A DNA stretch of 45,296 nucleotides from Clostridia bacterium (GCA_017625755.1 JAGAKG010000054.1:1-45296); one strand, 5' to 3'. Shown: positions 7,599-15,614, numbered from the stretch's first letter. Notes: generated by a model not told the origin, from the letters alone. Numbers and translations: made by a program.

Positions 7599-8498
7599 AT
7601 GACACTTGTAATTTTGGCGGCGGGAATGGGTTCCCGCTACGGAGGACTCAAGCAGATAGACCCGATTACGAAAAACGGAGAATTTATAATTGATTTTTCT
7701 GTATTTGACGCGCTCAGAAGCGGATTCGACAAGGTCGTTTTCGTTATAAAGGAGGAAAATCTCGAGGCCTTCAGAGAGAGTGTTGGAAAGAGGTTTGAGG
7801 ATAAGATAGAGGTCAAGTATGTATTCCAGAAGCTTGACGACCTGCCCGAGGGCTTCAAGGTTCCCGAGGGTAGAGCTAAGCCGTGGGGAACTGCTCACGC
7901 TCTGCTCGCGGCAAGAAACGAGGTAAAGGACGCGTTTGCGGTTATAAACGCCGACGATTTTTACGGCTACAACGCCTACAAGCTCTTGGCTGAGCATTTC
8001 GCGAACGGCGGAGCGCAGAAGTCGGGCGACTACTGTATGGTAGGATATGTTCTTTCAAACACGCTGACCGAGAATGGCACAGTATCTAGAGGTGTTTGCG
8101 TCACAAACGAGTCGGGCGAGCTTACCGAGGTGAACGAGAGAACCAAGATAGAGAAGCAGGGAGATGTGGCGGTTTCGGTTGAGAGCGACGGAACATACAC
8201 AATACCGCTTGACGCAGTCGTTTCTATGAACTGCTGGGGCTTTACACCCGATATATTCGAGGGCGTCAGCGCGGGATTTGCAAAATTCCTCTCGCAGCCT
8301 CACGCGGACGAGATGAAGTGTGAATATTACCTTCCTTTCGCGGTAACAGAGCTTATGGAAGCGGGAAAATGTACCGTTAAGGTATACCGCTCAGAGGATT
8401 CGTGGTACGGCGTTACATACGCTGAGGACAAGGAAAAGGTAAAGACGAGCATCGCCGCATTGATGGACGGTCTCAGATACCCTGAAAAATTAAGCTGA
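7599..8498 (+). CDS. Sugar-nucleotide pyrophosphorylase-like nucleotidyltransferase
   Basis: A 299-residue protein of the NTP_transferase family. The nucleotide-binding loop [11 protein letters not shown] (7-17) and the conserved Lys19 are at the N-terminus, and the metal-binding NADDFYG motif follows near residue 113. Such enzymes condense a sugar 1-phosphate with an NTP to make NDP-sugar and pyrophosphate. It is the first gene of an operon with galE and galM, so UTP and glucose- or galactose-1-phosphate are the obvious candidate substrates, which is inference from context. It differs from canonical GalU in its N-terminal motif ([21 protein letters not shown]). AAAAGGAGAAGCT precedes the start. 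Confidence 0.8.
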   Translation: MTLVILAAGMGSRYGGLKQIDPITKNGEFIIDFSVFDALRSGFDKVVFVIKEENLEAFRESVGKRFEDKIEVKYVFQKLDDLPEGFKVPEGRAKPWGTAHALLAARNEVKDAFAVINADDFYGYNAYKLLAEHFANGGAQKSGDYCMVGYVLSNTLTENGTVSRGVCVTNESGELTEVNERTKIEKQGDVAVSVESDGTYTIPLDAVVSMNCWGFTPDIFEGVSAGFAKFLSQPHADEMKCEYYLPFAVTELMEAGKCTVKVYRSEDSWYGVTYAEDKEKVKTSIAALMDGLRYPEKLS

Positions 8499-8532
8499 TA
8501 TATATTTATATTTTATATTTAAGGAGAAAAAG

Positions 8533-9546
8533 ATGGCAATTCTTATAACAGGTGGAGCGGGATACATAGGAACTCACGCGATGGTTGAATTTCTTAATGC
8601 GGGCAGAGAGGTGATTTGTGTTGACAATTTCAGCAACAGTAAGCCCTGCGCGCTTGAGCGAGTAAAGCAGATAACGGGAAAGGATTTCAAGAGCTACGAG
8701 GTAGATCTTCTCGATTACGACGCGCTTGAAAAAGTATTTGTTGAGAACAAGATAGAGAGCTGTATTCATTTTGCGGGACTGAAAGCCGTTGGTGAGTCCT
8801 GCGAGAAGCCCTTGCTTTACTATCACAACAACCTCACGGGAACCTTCAACCTTTGCGCGCTTTTGCAGAAGTACGGTGCGAAGAAAATCGTTTTCAGCTC
8901 CTCTGCGACCGTTTACGGTAAGCCCGCGAGTGTTCCGATAACCGAGGATTTCCCCCTCTCGACCACCAATCCCTACGGTGAGACCAAGCTTATGATAGAG
9001 CGCATACTGAAAGACCTTCACGCGGCAGATAACGAGTGGAGCGTTTCGATACTCAGATATTTCAATCCCATAGGAGCGCACAAGAGCGGTCTTATAGGGG
9101 AGGACCCCAAGGGTATTCCAAACAATCTTCTGCCCTATGTTGCTCAGGTTGCGACGGGTAAGCGCCCCTATCTTTCGATATTCGGCGATGATTACAACAC
9201 TCACGACGGCACGGGTGTTAGAGATTATATTCATGTCGTTGACCTCGCCAAGGCGCACTTGAAGGCTATTGAGAGAGCAGAGAAGGTTAGCGGAGTAGAG
9301 TATTTCAATGTTGGAACGGGAGTAGGATATTCGGTGCTTGATATCGTCAAGGCTTACGAGGCGGCGACGGGCGCTAAGGTTCCTTATAAGATAGTCGCAA
9401 GACGCCCCGGTGACATAGACGAGTGCTATGCGAACCCCGATAAGGCGTACCGTGTGCTTGGTTGGCGCGCCGAGAACAATATTGAGGATATGTGCCGCGA
9501 TTCTTACAGATGGCAGTCAAACAATCCCGACGGTTACGGAGAATAA
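8533..9546 (+). CDS. galE: UDP-glucose 4-epimerase
   Basis: 337 residues, the normal GalE length. An extended short-chain dehydrogenase fold: NAD-binding GGAGYIGTH (7-15), Ser123/Ser124 region FSSSATVYG, and the catalytic YxxxK pair Tyr148/Lys152 in NPYGETK. The signature region [10 protein letters not shown] and [10 protein letters not shown] are present. It interconverts UDP-galactose and UDP-glucose in the cytoplasm. It lies 34 bases after the nucleotidyltransferase gene with AAGGAG seven bases before ATG, and galM follows seven bases later. Confidence 0.96.
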   Translation: MAILITGGAGYIGTHAMVEFLNAGREVICVDNFSNSKPCALERVKQITGKDFKSYEVDLLDYDALEKVFVENKIESCIHFAGLKAVGESCEKPLLYYHNNLTGTFNLCALLQKYGAKKIVFSSSATVYGKPASVPITEDFPLSTTNPYGETKLMIERILKDLHAADNEWSVSILRYFNPIGAHKSGLIGEDPKGIPNNLLPYVAQVATGKRPYLSIFGDDYNTHDGTGVRDYIHVVDLAKAHLKAIERAEKVSGVEYFNVGTGVGYSVLDIVKAYEAATGAKVPYKIVARRPGDIDECYANPDKAYRVLGWRAENNIEDMCRDSYRWQSNNPDGYGE

Positions 9547-9553
9547 TAGAATT

Positions 9554-10612
9554 ATGAGCATAACAAAAGAGCTTTTCGGTATCTGCTCCGACGGCAGAGA
9601 GGTTTACGCGTACACGCTTTGTAACGGCGTTATGAGTGTTAAAATAATGAGTTACGGCGGCACGATACTCCAGATAAATGTACCCGACAGAGCTGGGGTG
9701 ATTGCCGATGTCGTGGGTGGCTATGATAATCTTGCGTCCTATGAGAATGCGGACGGATATCAGGGCGCGCTGATAGGACGCTTCGGCAACAGAATAGCGC
9801 GCGGTGAATTTGCGCTTGACGGTGTCAAGTATACCTTGGCTTGTAACGACGGGGATAACCATCTTCACGGCGGACGGCAGGGCTTTGATTCAAAGATATG
9901 GTCTGTTATCGAGAATGACGGAGATGATCCCTCGCTTGAGCTTTTCTATGTTTCCGAGGACGGCGAGGAGGGATACCCCGGACGCCTTGAGGTGACAGTT
10001 ACATATAAGCTTACCGCGGATAATGAGCTGTCTATACAGTACAGAGCCGTTACCGACAAAAATACGGTTATAAATCTTACCAACCACGCGTATTTCAATC
10101 TTGCGGGTTGTACCGACGGAAACATTCTCGACCATGAGCTTTATCTTGATGCCGACACATTTCTCACCACCGATTCGGGACTTATCCCTACGGGAGAGCT
10201 TTGCTCTGTCGATGGAACGCCCTTTGATTTCAGGGTAGCCAAGGAGATAGGCAGAGATTTCGGCGCGGATTTTGAGGCGCTCAGAGTTGCTGGGGGATAT
10301 GACCACTGTCTGAATTTCGTGGGTGGTGAGACAGGAAAAATAGAGAGACGCGGAGAGCTTTACGACAGAGAAAGCGGACGCGTTATGGAGCTTTTCACAA
10401 ATCAGCCCTGCGTTCAGATGTATTCGGCGAATTTTCTCAAGAATGAAAAATACCCGATGAAGGGCGGATTTGCGCAGAGAACGCAGAGCTTTGTCTGCCT
10501 TGAAACTCAGAAGATGCCCGACAGTATAAACCACGATAATTTCACCGATTGCGTCCTTCGCGCGGGTGAGGTATACGATTATACGACGGTATATAAATTT
10601 TCGGTAAGATAA
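9554..10612 (+). CDS. galM: Aldose 1-epimerase (galactose mutarotase)
   Basis: 352 residues from the ATG at 9554; the reading frame is open further upstream inside galE but GalM homology starts with MSITKELFG. GalM motifs visible: IGRFGNRIARGEF, the catalytic-type histidines in DNHLHGG and LTNHAYFNL, and a C-terminal FVCLETQKMPDSINH stretch carrying the catalytic glutamate. It equilibrates beta- and alpha-galactose after lactose hydrolysis, which suits the lacZ gene 16 kb away and galE next door. The GGAG ribosome site lies 12 bases upstream of the start, a little far, so translation may be coupled to galE. Confidence 0.94.
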   Translation: MSITKELFGICSDGREVYAYTLCNGVMSVKIMSYGGTILQINVPDRAGVIADVVGGYDNLASYENADGYQGALIGRFGNRIARGEFALDGVKYTLACNDGDNHLHGGRQGFDSKIWSVIENDGDDPSLELFYVSEDGEEGYPGRLEVTVTYKLTADNELSIQYRAVTDKNTVINLTNHAYFNLAGCTDGNILDHELYLDADTFLTTDSGLIPTGELCSVDGTPFDFRVAKEIGRDFGADFEALRVAGGYDHCLNFVGGETGKIERRGELYDRESGRVMELFTNQPCVQMYSANFLKNEKYPMKGGFAQRTQSFVCLETQKMPDSINHDNFTDCVLRAGEVYDYTTVYKFSVR

Positions 10613-10618
10613 AAGCAA

Positions 10619-10655
10619 AAATCGGCAGAGGTATCGTTTTCTCTGCCGATTTGTA
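10619..10655 (+). terminator. Terminator of the galE-galM operon
   Basis: AATCGGCAGAG and CTCTGCCGATT form an 11-bp stem around a 10-base loop, followed by TGTATT just after galM. The T-run is weak but the position is right. Confidence 0.7.
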
Positions 10656-10819
10656 TTACAATGATGTGGGTGATGACAATGGATGCCGATAATAAGTTCC
10701 CTAAGCGAAAACGAAATCGTTTGAAAGATTACGATTATAGTTCAAACGGCGCATATTTTATAACGATATGTACGAAAGGCAGAAAAAATATTTTCTGGGA
10801 TGAAAATCAACCTGATTTT

Positions 10820-10842
10820 GTAGGGGAGGATACTATCCTCCC
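10820..10842 (+). repeat. REP hairpin inside the RAYT gene, copy 1
   Basis: GTAG followed by GGGAGGATA-C-TATCCTCCC, a perfect 9-bp inverted repeat with a one-base centre. It is read in frame within the transposase gene (VGEDTILPY), 20 bases before the internal stop. Confidence 0.75.
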
Positions 10843-10990
10843 GTATAACAATGTGCGGTTATAACCGTATGGCAAAATTGCGGAAGGAGCAATCAACGCA
10901 ATTCCCGAACATTATCCACATATTGAATTATTACAATATGTCATTATGCCAAATCACATTCATATGATATTATTCATTCCGTGCGATAAC

Positions 10991-11013
10991 GGGAGGATAA
11001 TATCCTCCCCTAC
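10991..11013 (-). repeat. REP hairpin inside the RAYT gene, copy 2 (inverted)
   Basis: On the minus strand GTAG, then GGGAGGATA-T-TATCCTCCC. It is the same element as 10820-10842 in the opposite orientation; the two differ only in the central base of the palindrome and in flanking bases. Confidence 0.75.
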
Positions 11014-11309
11014 GAGTATTTTGACGGCTGTTGGTCAAATGAAGCGTTGTGTATCCAAAAAGGTTGGTGCGGCAATTTGGCAAAAATCGTTTCATGATCA
11101 TGTGATACGCGACAAAAATGATTACGAAAAAATATCTCGTTATATCTATGAAAATCCTATCAAATGGCAATATGATTGCTTTTATACAGAGGAATAGAAG
11201 TACATACTTTGCACTATGTTTTTGTAATACAAAGTCGAAACTGATGGAACGATAAACAAAAATTTGATAAAGAAGAACGGCAATGATTAAGAAAAACAGA
11301 ATAAAACTA

Positions 11310-11343
11310 ACCCCGACAGATTTTTGAGGTCTGTCGGGGTTTA
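11310..11343 (-). terminator. Terminator of queT
   Basis: ACCCCGACAG and CTGTCGGGGT form a 10-bp stem around an 11-base loop directly after the queT stop codon; on the minus strand it is followed by TAGTTTTATT. The 110 bases between it and the RAYT gene contain nothing recognisable. Confidence 0.8.
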
Positions 11344-11347
11344 CTAG

Positions 11348-11836
11348 TTATTCAAACAAATTCTTCTTATTCAGAAAATGATAGAGCAGCATACCGAGGA
11401 TATAGACCGAAATAATCTCGCCGATGCCGACTGTCGCCATAAAATACGGCAGACCGCCCTCGAAATGATATCCGTAAGCGAGTACGAGAGGGATTATGAC
11501 GGTATTCGCGAGGACGGGCGGAATGGGCGCGAGCCACTTGAATTTTTTCAGCGCGTAGGTTCCGAGCGCGCCGAGAAGCGTGGCGAGAGTTCCAAACAGT
11601 ATGTCCTGCCATATAGCTCCCGTTATAAGGTTCGAGCAAAGGCAGCCGAGCGTCAGCCCGGGGATCGCTGCGGGGGTGAACATAGGAAGAATACAGAGCA
11701 TTTCGGAAAATCTTATCTGTATCACGCCCGAGGAAAGTCCGAGAACGGACGAAAAAAATGTGAGCGCCACATAGAGTGCGGCGATAAGTGCCGCCCTGCA
11801 AATATAAAGCGCTCGTGAATGAAGATCGTTTTTCAT
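11348..11836 (-). CDS. queT: Queuosine precursor transporter QueT
   Basis: 162 residues, five or six hydrophobic segments, with the QueT-family landmarks: AALIAALYVALT near the N-terminus (the ECF S-component Ala-rich helix), SGVIQIRFSEMLCILP, GCLCSNLITG and FGTLATLLGALGTYAL. QueT is the substrate-binding membrane subunit of an energy-coupling-factor importer for queuosine precursors such as preQ1 or preQ0. A class I preQ1 riboswitch lies in its leader, which independently supports the substrate. The ECF ATPases and T-subunit are not in the window and are normally shared. Start ATG at 11836; only a weak purine stretch (AGAG) precedes it. Confidence 0.95.
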   Translation of the reverse strand: MKNDLHSRALYICRAALIAALYVALTFFSSVLGLSSGVIQIRFSEMLCILPMFTPAAIPGLTLGCLCSNLITGAIWQDILFGTLATLLGALGTYALKKFKWLAPIPPVLANTVIIPLVLAYGYHFEGGLPYFMATVGIGEIISVYILGMLLYHFLNKKNLFE

Positions 11837-11884
11837 TTTCTTTACTCTGCCGAAGCAGATTCCGACAGGCAGAAGCCCTCGGAA

Positions 11885-11926
11885 CTCCTTAGTTTTGTTT
11901 TAAGTGAGGATGGTTACGAACTCACT
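11885..11926 (-). promoter_or_regulatory. preQ1 class I riboswitch
   Basis: On the minus strand the leader reads AGTGAG, TTCGTAACCATC, CTCACT, TTAAAACAAA, ACTAAGGAG. This is the small H-type pseudoknot of preQ1-I aptamers: P1 from GTGAG/CTCAC, a C-containing loop that holds the ligand, and an A-rich tail ending in the conserved ACTAAGG. It sits between the promoter at 11934-11962 and queT. About 50 bases separate it from the start codon and include a weak hairpin (TTCCGA/TCGGAA) without a T-run, so whether the switch acts on termination or translation is unclear. Confidence 0.9.
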
Positions 11927-11933
11927 GCGGTAT

Positions 11934-11962
11934 ATTATACGACTTATTTTTCTTCTTGTCAA
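11934..11962 (-). promoter_or_regulatory. Promoter of the preQ1 riboswitch-queT transcript
   Basis: On the minus strand TTGACA (11962-11957), 17 bases, TATAAT (11939-11934): both hexamers perfect. The aptamer starts about eight bases downstream of the -10. Confidence 0.9.
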
Positions 11963-12043
11963 GATTTTTTTGAAAAACTATTGACAATCCCCAAAATATA
12001 TGATATCGTTTTGATGTTAAAATGATACTCAAAATCTGACTCA

Positions 12044-12085
12044 ACCGTTGGTGGATATAAAATAATCTCCCCATCAACCAACGGT
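12044..12085. promoter_or_regulatory. Inverted repeat upstream of the Xre-type gene
   Basis: ACCGTTGGTGGAT (12044-12056) is mirrored by ATCAACCAACGGT (12073-12085) with one mismatch and a 16-base spacer. It lies about 55 bases before the start of the Xre gene, downstream of a plausible TTGACA at 11975-11980. It could be an autoregulatory operator or a leader hairpin. Confidence 0.45.
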
Positions 12086-12139
12086 GTGTGGACTTTTAAG
12101 TCGGTTTGATTTATACTGAGAGCACAAGGAGGTGTTCAA

Positions 12140-12751
12140 ATGGACCAGGTAAAAATAGGAAGATTTATCGCCGAGTGCAGAAAAAATCTGAATTTGACGC
12201 AAATGCAGTTGGCAGAAAAACTGAATGTTACCGATAGGGCGGTATCTAAATGGGAAACGGGAAAATCAATGCCCGATTCCTCGATAATGCTCGATTTGTG
12301 TAATATTCTTCAGATCAGTGTAAACGATTTATTGAATGGGGAGGTAGTTACAGTGGATGATTATAATGAAAAATTAGAAAAAAGCTTGATTGAAATGGTG
12401 AAACAAAAAGAGGAGTTCGACAAGAGATTGCTCTCTTTGGAAATAGTGATAGGTGTGTTTGCCGTTATTATTTTGTTGGGGGCATCGATGGTTGCCGCTT
12501 TCGTGCCTATGTATGCTTGGCTGAGAGTTCTTATAATAATATCGGGAGTTGTTATCTGTATGGTTGGTTGTATATACGGCTTGAGAATTGAACAGACAGC
12601 GGGATATTATATGTGCGCTAAATGCGGACATAGGTATGTTCCGACCTTCAAAAGCGTATTCTTTGCTATGCATATCAACAGAACAAGATATATGAGATGC
12701 CCGAAATGCAACGAAAAATCCTGGAACAAAAAGGTGTTGAGCAAGGAATAA
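12140..12751 (+). CDS. Xre-family DNA-binding protein with membrane anchor and zinc ribbon
   Basis: 203 residues in three parts. Residues 5-62 are a lambda-repressor-type helix-turn-helix (LTQMQLAEKLNVTDRAVSKW is the recognition region). After a charged linker come two membrane helices (about 100-122 and 130-152). The C-terminus is a zinc ribbon with CAKC and CPKC pairs. The arrangement Xre-TM-zinc ribbon occurs widely in Clostridia and suggests a membrane-tethered regulator; its signal and targets are unknown. AAGGAGGTGTTCAA precedes the ATG. It converges on rplL, sharing the terminator at 12804-12835. Confidence 0.85.
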   Translation: MDQVKIGRFIAECRKNLNLTQMQLAEKLNVTDRAVSKWETGKSMPDSSIMLDLCNILQISVNDLLNGEVVTVDDYNEKLEKSLIEMVKQKEEFDKRLLSLEIVIGVFAVIILLGASMVAAFVPMYAWLRVLIIISGVVICMVGCIYGLRIEQTAGYYMCAKCGHRYVPTFKSVFFAMHINRTRYMRCPKCNEKSWNKKVLSKE

Positions 12752-12803
12752 GCCTTTACTCGGGCTCATTTGAAACGAGACTTGTATTAAAAAATCAAAC
12801 AAA

Positions 12804-12835
12804 AAAAGACCGTTGCCTGAGCAACGGTCTTTTTC
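12804..12835. terminator. Bidirectional terminator between Xre gene and rplL
   Basis: AAAAAGACCGTTGC and GCAACGGTCTTTTT form a 14-bp stem with loop CTGA. The A- and T-runs on both sides allow it to end both convergent transcripts. Together with the position right after rplL it shows that rpoB does not follow rplL here. Confidence 0.92.
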
Positions 12836-12851
12836 TATGTTGAAGCTTAAA

Positions 12852-13229
12852 TTACTTAACCTCAACCTCAGCGCCAGCCTCTTCGAGAGTCTTCTTGATG
12901 GACTCAGCCTCGTCCTTGGAAACGCCTTCCTTAACACTCTTGGGAGCGCCTTCAACCATTTCCTTAGCTTCCTTAAGTCCAAGACCTGTGATCTCACGAA
13001 CAGCCTTGATAACATCAAGCTTCTTAGCTCCGAAGCTCTTGAGGACAACATCAAATTCTGTCTTCTCCTCAGCTACGGGAGCAGCAGCGCCTGCAACAGC
13101 AACAGCGCCAACGGGAGCAGCAGCGGATACGCCGAACTCCTCCTCAACTGCCTTTACAAGGTCAGCAAGCTCAAGTATTGTAAGTGTCTTGATTTCTTCA
13201 ACAATGTTTGTAATCTTTTCAGATGCCAT
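12852..13229 (-). CDS. rplL: 50S ribosomal protein L7/L12
   Basis: 125 residues, the standard length. N-terminal dimerisation domain ([29 protein letters not shown]), an Ala/Pro/Val-rich flexible hinge (about 35-55), and the globular C-terminal domain ([22 protein letters not shown], then [16 protein letters not shown]) that recruits translation GTPases. It binds the C-terminal helix of L10, encoded directly upstream, to form the ribosomal stalk. ACAGGAGG lies before the ATG. Expression should follow the L10 leader upstream of rplJ. Confidence 0.98.
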   Translation of the reverse strand: MASEKITNIVEEIKTLTILELADLVKAVEEEFGVSAAAPVGAVAVAGAAAPVAEEKTEFDVVLKSFGAKKLDVIKAVREITGLGLKEAKEMVEGAPKSVKEGVSKDEAESIKKTLEEAGAEVEVK

Positions 13230-13324
13230 TTTAAATTTCCTCCTGTAAAATGGATTTTTTATAAATTTAGATTTGCGCTATGCGCATTTGTCGGCGATTT
13301 TCGCCGTAGATGTGTGTGGCGCGA

Positions 13325-13849
13325 TTACGCCTGTGCGTCTGCTGCGGGAGCAGCTTCGCCGTCCTTGTCGATAATTGCCTGAAGAGCATAAGCGAATCCG
13401 TAAAGCGGAGACTTGATGCTTCCAAGGAACTTTGCGATAAGAACTTCCTTTGAAGGAATATCTGCGAGGGACATAACTGTGTTCTTATCAACAACAGCGC
13501 CGTCGAGATAACCTGCAAGAATCTCGAAAGATTCGATTTTTTCAGCGTATTCCTTGATTACCTTTGCGGGAGCAACGGGATCGGATTCGCTGATGGCGAT
13601 AGCGGTCATACCACTGAGGTACTGCTTCATATCGCCCAGACCTACTTCGTCGCAAGCTCTGCCTGTCAAAGAATTCTTCATGACCATATACTTAACGCCC
13701 GACTCACGGAGAGCCTTACGAAGCTTTGTGTCATCGTCAACGGTGATTCCCTGATAGTTTACGAGAACGCCCGCGGGAGAATTTCTGAGCATTTCGGCAA
13801 GGTCAGCAACTACGGCCTGCTTCTGTTCAAGAATAGATTTGCTTGGCAT
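13325..13849 (-). CDS. rplJ: 50S ribosomal protein L10
   Basis: 174 residues from the ATG at 13849, chosen because TCAGGAGGTG lies before it and MPSKSILEQKQAVVADLAEML matches the family N-terminus; the frame is open for 23 more codons into the leader. Conserved landmarks: VNYQGITVDDDTKLRKALRE, KNSLTGRA, GMTAIAIS. L10 anchors L7/L12 dimers on 23S rRNA. The gene is preceded by an L10 leader and an intrinsic attenuator, and followed after 95 bases by rplL. Confidence 0.98.
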   Translation of the reverse strand: MPSKSILEQKQAVVADLAEMLRNSPAGVLVNYQGITVDDDTKLRKALRESGVKYMVMKNSLTGRACDEVGLGDMKQYLSGMTAIAISESDPVAPAKVIKEYAEKIESFEILAGYLDGAVVDKNTVMSLADIPSKEVLIAKFLGSIKSPLYGFAYALQAIIDKDGEAAPAADAQA

Positions 13850-13887
13850 TTGTTTTTTCACCTCCTGATGTGAAAATGCGCAGGAAA

Positions 13888-14010
13888 ATAAAAAATCTTT
13901 CTTCCGCAAGGCAAGCAAGCGCGAAGAAAGATAAAAAGCATAAAATGATTTAAAATCTCTCCTCGGCAGGGAAGCTTGGCTTTTACGGAAACCTGCTGTC
14001 TTTGGATAAC
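13888..14010 (-). promoter_or_regulatory. L10 leader (autoregulatory RNA) with attenuator hairpin
   Basis: On the minus strand, starting near 14010, the RNA contains TTATCCAAAGACAGCAGG, TTTCCGTAA, AAGCTTCCCTGCCGAGG: the kink-turn/junction structure of the ribosomal protein L10 leader bound by L10-(L12)4. CAGCAGG pairs with CCCTGCCG-type bases. It is followed by ATCTTTCTTC/GAAGAAAGAT (13932-13923 with 13904-13895), a 10-bp stem with an 18-base loop and TTTTTTATTTT, an intrinsic terminator. Excess L10 would favour termination before rplJ, the attenuation scheme known for Firmicutes. Confidence 0.85.
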
Positions 14011-14017
14011 ATTCGAT

Positions 14018-14046
14018 ATGATATCATAAATGTTTTATTTTGTCAA
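14018..14046 (-). promoter_or_regulatory. Promoter of rplJ-rplL
   Basis: On the minus strand TTGACA (14046-14041), 17 bases, TATCAT (14023-14018). The -35 box lies inside the last codons of the WYL-type regulator gene. Confidence 0.85.
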
Positions 14047-14622
14047 TAGCTTTTTTGAAAAAAGTTTTAAAAATTTAAATTGTTTTTTGTTGTTCTTCAA
14101 AACTCTCTCCGCAGAGCTGACAAGTCTGTCTCTCAGCCAGTCGGGCGAGAGTATCTTTATGTCCGAATCCATAGCGATTATCGCTCCGAGAAACATTTCC
14201 ACGCTCTGAAACTCGCACTCGTAAATATGCTTCGGGCGCTGTCCCACGATAAAGGGACGCATATTCATAACCGTCAGCTTATCTTTTATTTCAAGCAGAG
14301 CGTTATAGGGGATCTGCATCTGTATGACAGAGCGGTCGGCAATTCCTTCTCCGAAGAAATCGAGTCCGCTGACTACATCAAGATATTCCGAGTCGTTTTC
14401 TGTCATTAACAGCATAGGCAGAGAAAATTCTCCGTCGTAATAGAAGCCCTTGTGGGCGTTACTGTATTTCAGGGGGGCGCCGAGATTTTTGCGGAGATGC
14501 TCGATATCGCGCTGCGCCTGACGGTGTGAGATATTGAATTTTTCGGCGAGGCGCATTGCGTTGGGATAACAGTTTTCGCACAGCTTTTTATGCAGCCATT
14601 GAATTCTGAGATCGGCGTTCAT
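14035..14622 (-). CDS. WYL-type transcriptional regulator, short
   Basis: 195 residues. The N-terminus is a winged helix-turn-helix of the HTH_11/DeoR kind (LAEKFNISHRQAQRDIEHLRKNLGAPL, about 25-52) followed by the wing YSNAHKGFYYDG. The rest fits the C-terminal half of WYL-domain regulators (FIVGQRPKHIYECEF..., ILSPDWLRDRLVSSAERVL), but the protein is about 100 residues shorter than usual and no clear W-Y-L triad is visible. WYL proteins sense ligands or nucleic acid and often control stress or defence genes; the target here is unknown. It is probably co-transcribed with the upstream membrane protein gene (23-base gap). Its 3' end contains the -35 box of rplJ. Confidence 0.75.
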   Translation of the reverse strand: MNADLRIQWLHKKLCENCYPNAMRLAEKFNISHRQAQRDIEHLRKNLGAPLKYSNAHKGFYYDGEFSLPMLLMTENDSEYLDVVSGLDFFGEGIADRSVIQMQIPYNALLEIKDKLTVMNMRPFIVGQRPKHIYECEFQSVEMFLGAIIAMDSDIKILSPDWLRDRLVSSAERVLKNNKKQFKFLKLFSKKLLTK

Positions 14623-14645
14623 TTATCATTATTTCCTTTCTGGTG

Positions 14646-15614
14646 TCATTCGGGGAGCGTTTCGTCGGTGTCGGTATCTGCGTCGGAGACTGCTTCTGTC
14701 TCGGCTTCGATTTCCGTATCTTCCGCCGTGTCGGATTCTTCCTCGACCTCAGCATAGATAGAGTCGTATTCGGCAGGGTCAATCTCCTCGTTCTCCGCAT
14801 CGTCCACGCGGTCGGCGCTTACCATCATAGTTATAAGGCGCGCGGTGAAGTAGAGGAAAAGAACGGCGAAAATCGCGTCGAACACGATATAATTTATGCT
14901 CACGAAATAGTTGCCCATCTTTCCCGAGAAATAGGCGATAAGAGAGGGAACGGATGCCGTACCCGAAAAGAATACCGCACAGGCAAGTGAGAACAAATAG
15001 AGCTTCTTTTTAAGCTCTCCCGTGATGCAACGAGCTTCGTATACGAAGAAAAGCATAGAAACAAGGCAGGCTATCTGCAAAAGCACCTTGTTGGGGGAGT
15101 TCATCTGAACGAAAACATCAAAATAGGATATTGCGAGAATATAAACAATTGATACGACAAGAGGAATGAGAAACAAGGCTCTCGTTTCGTCGCTCTTTCC
15201 AAGCGCACCGAGGAGAAAATACAGCGTCGATGCCAGAGCCGCGACTATGAAAATATAAGTTTTGTTCGTAACAGGCTCAACAAATCCGAGCAGGGCGCAG
15301 AGCGCCGCGCCGAGGAAGGCGAGCGCGCAGAGAGCGCCTATGAGCTTCAAAGCAATATTGTTTTCTCTGCCCGTGGTCATATAGGGCTTCTTCGGCAGAA
15401 TTGCCGAGCAAATTCCGATTGCGGCGAAGGTAATCAGCATAAAGATATTCATAACGAGTGGCAGGATTGCGTCGTTGGAATAATATCCTATATCGGAATC
15501 ATAGAAAAATACAAGATTCAGTGTGCGGAGAACTATCCCCGCGAGTGTGAGAAAGAGAACTCCTGCGAGAAATACGCGCAGAGGGCGCGCGCAGGTGTCG
15601 GTTCGTTTATTCAT
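14646..15614 (-). CDS. Polytopic membrane protein with acidic cytoplasmic tail
   Basis: 322 residues from ATG 15614, with GGGAG ten bases upstream; a TTG two codons earlier is an alternative start. Seven or eight hydrophobic helices occupy residues 13-270 (VFLAGVLFLTLAGIV, LVMNIFMLITFAAIGI, IFIVAALASTLYFLLGAL and others). The last 50 residues are almost all Glu, Asp, Ala and Thr, an acidic, probably disordered tail. I do not recognise the family. It forms a two-gene unit with the WYL-type regulator. Confidence 0.75.
   Translation of the reverse strand: MNKRTDTCARPLRVFLAGVLFLTLAGIVLRTLNLVFFYDSDIGYYSNDAILPLVMNIFMLITFAAIGICSAILPKKPYMTTGRENNIALKLIGALCALAFLGAALCALLGFVEPVTNKTYIFIVAALASTLYFLLGALGKSDETRALFLIPLVVSIVYILAISYFDVFVQMNSPNKVLLQIACLVSMLFFVYEARCITGELKKKLYLFSLACAVFFSGTASVPSLIAYFSGKMGNYFVSINYIVFDAIFAVLFLYFTARLITMMVSADRVDDAENEEIDPAEYDSIYAEVEEESDTAEDTEIEAETEAVSDADTDTDETLPE

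Larger units (their letters stand above)
10661..11197 (+). pseudogene. REP-associated tyrosine transposase (RAYT), interrupted by a stop codon
   Basis: One frame runs from the ATGs at 10661-10681 to TAG 11195, broken only by TAA at 10862-10864. Upstream it encodes a typical RAYT N-terminus (KRNRLKDYDYSSNGAYFITICTKGR), and 27 codons downstream of the stop it gives MPNHIHMI, the HUH metal-binding motif of Y1 transposases, then the helix with the presumed catalytic tyrosine (NDYEKISRYIYENPIKW). Because no frameshift is needed to join the halves, a single substitution (for example CAA to TAA between VRL and PYGKI) explains the break. The ATG at 10679 (MDADNK) is the likeliest original start. No terminal IS ends are visible, as expected for RAYTs, which mobilise or maintain REP hairpins instead. 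Two REP hairpins lie inside the frame. Confidence 0.85.

Noticed and set aside
10862..10864. Possible recoding or stop-codon readthrough in the RAYT gene
   Set aside because: TAA gives no hint of selenocysteine or pyrrolysine use and no downstream structure typical of readthrough; a degraded gene is simpler.
11819..12025. Small plus-strand gene opposite the queT leader
   Set aside because: It lies over the preQ1 aptamer and promoter in antisense and has no ribosome site.
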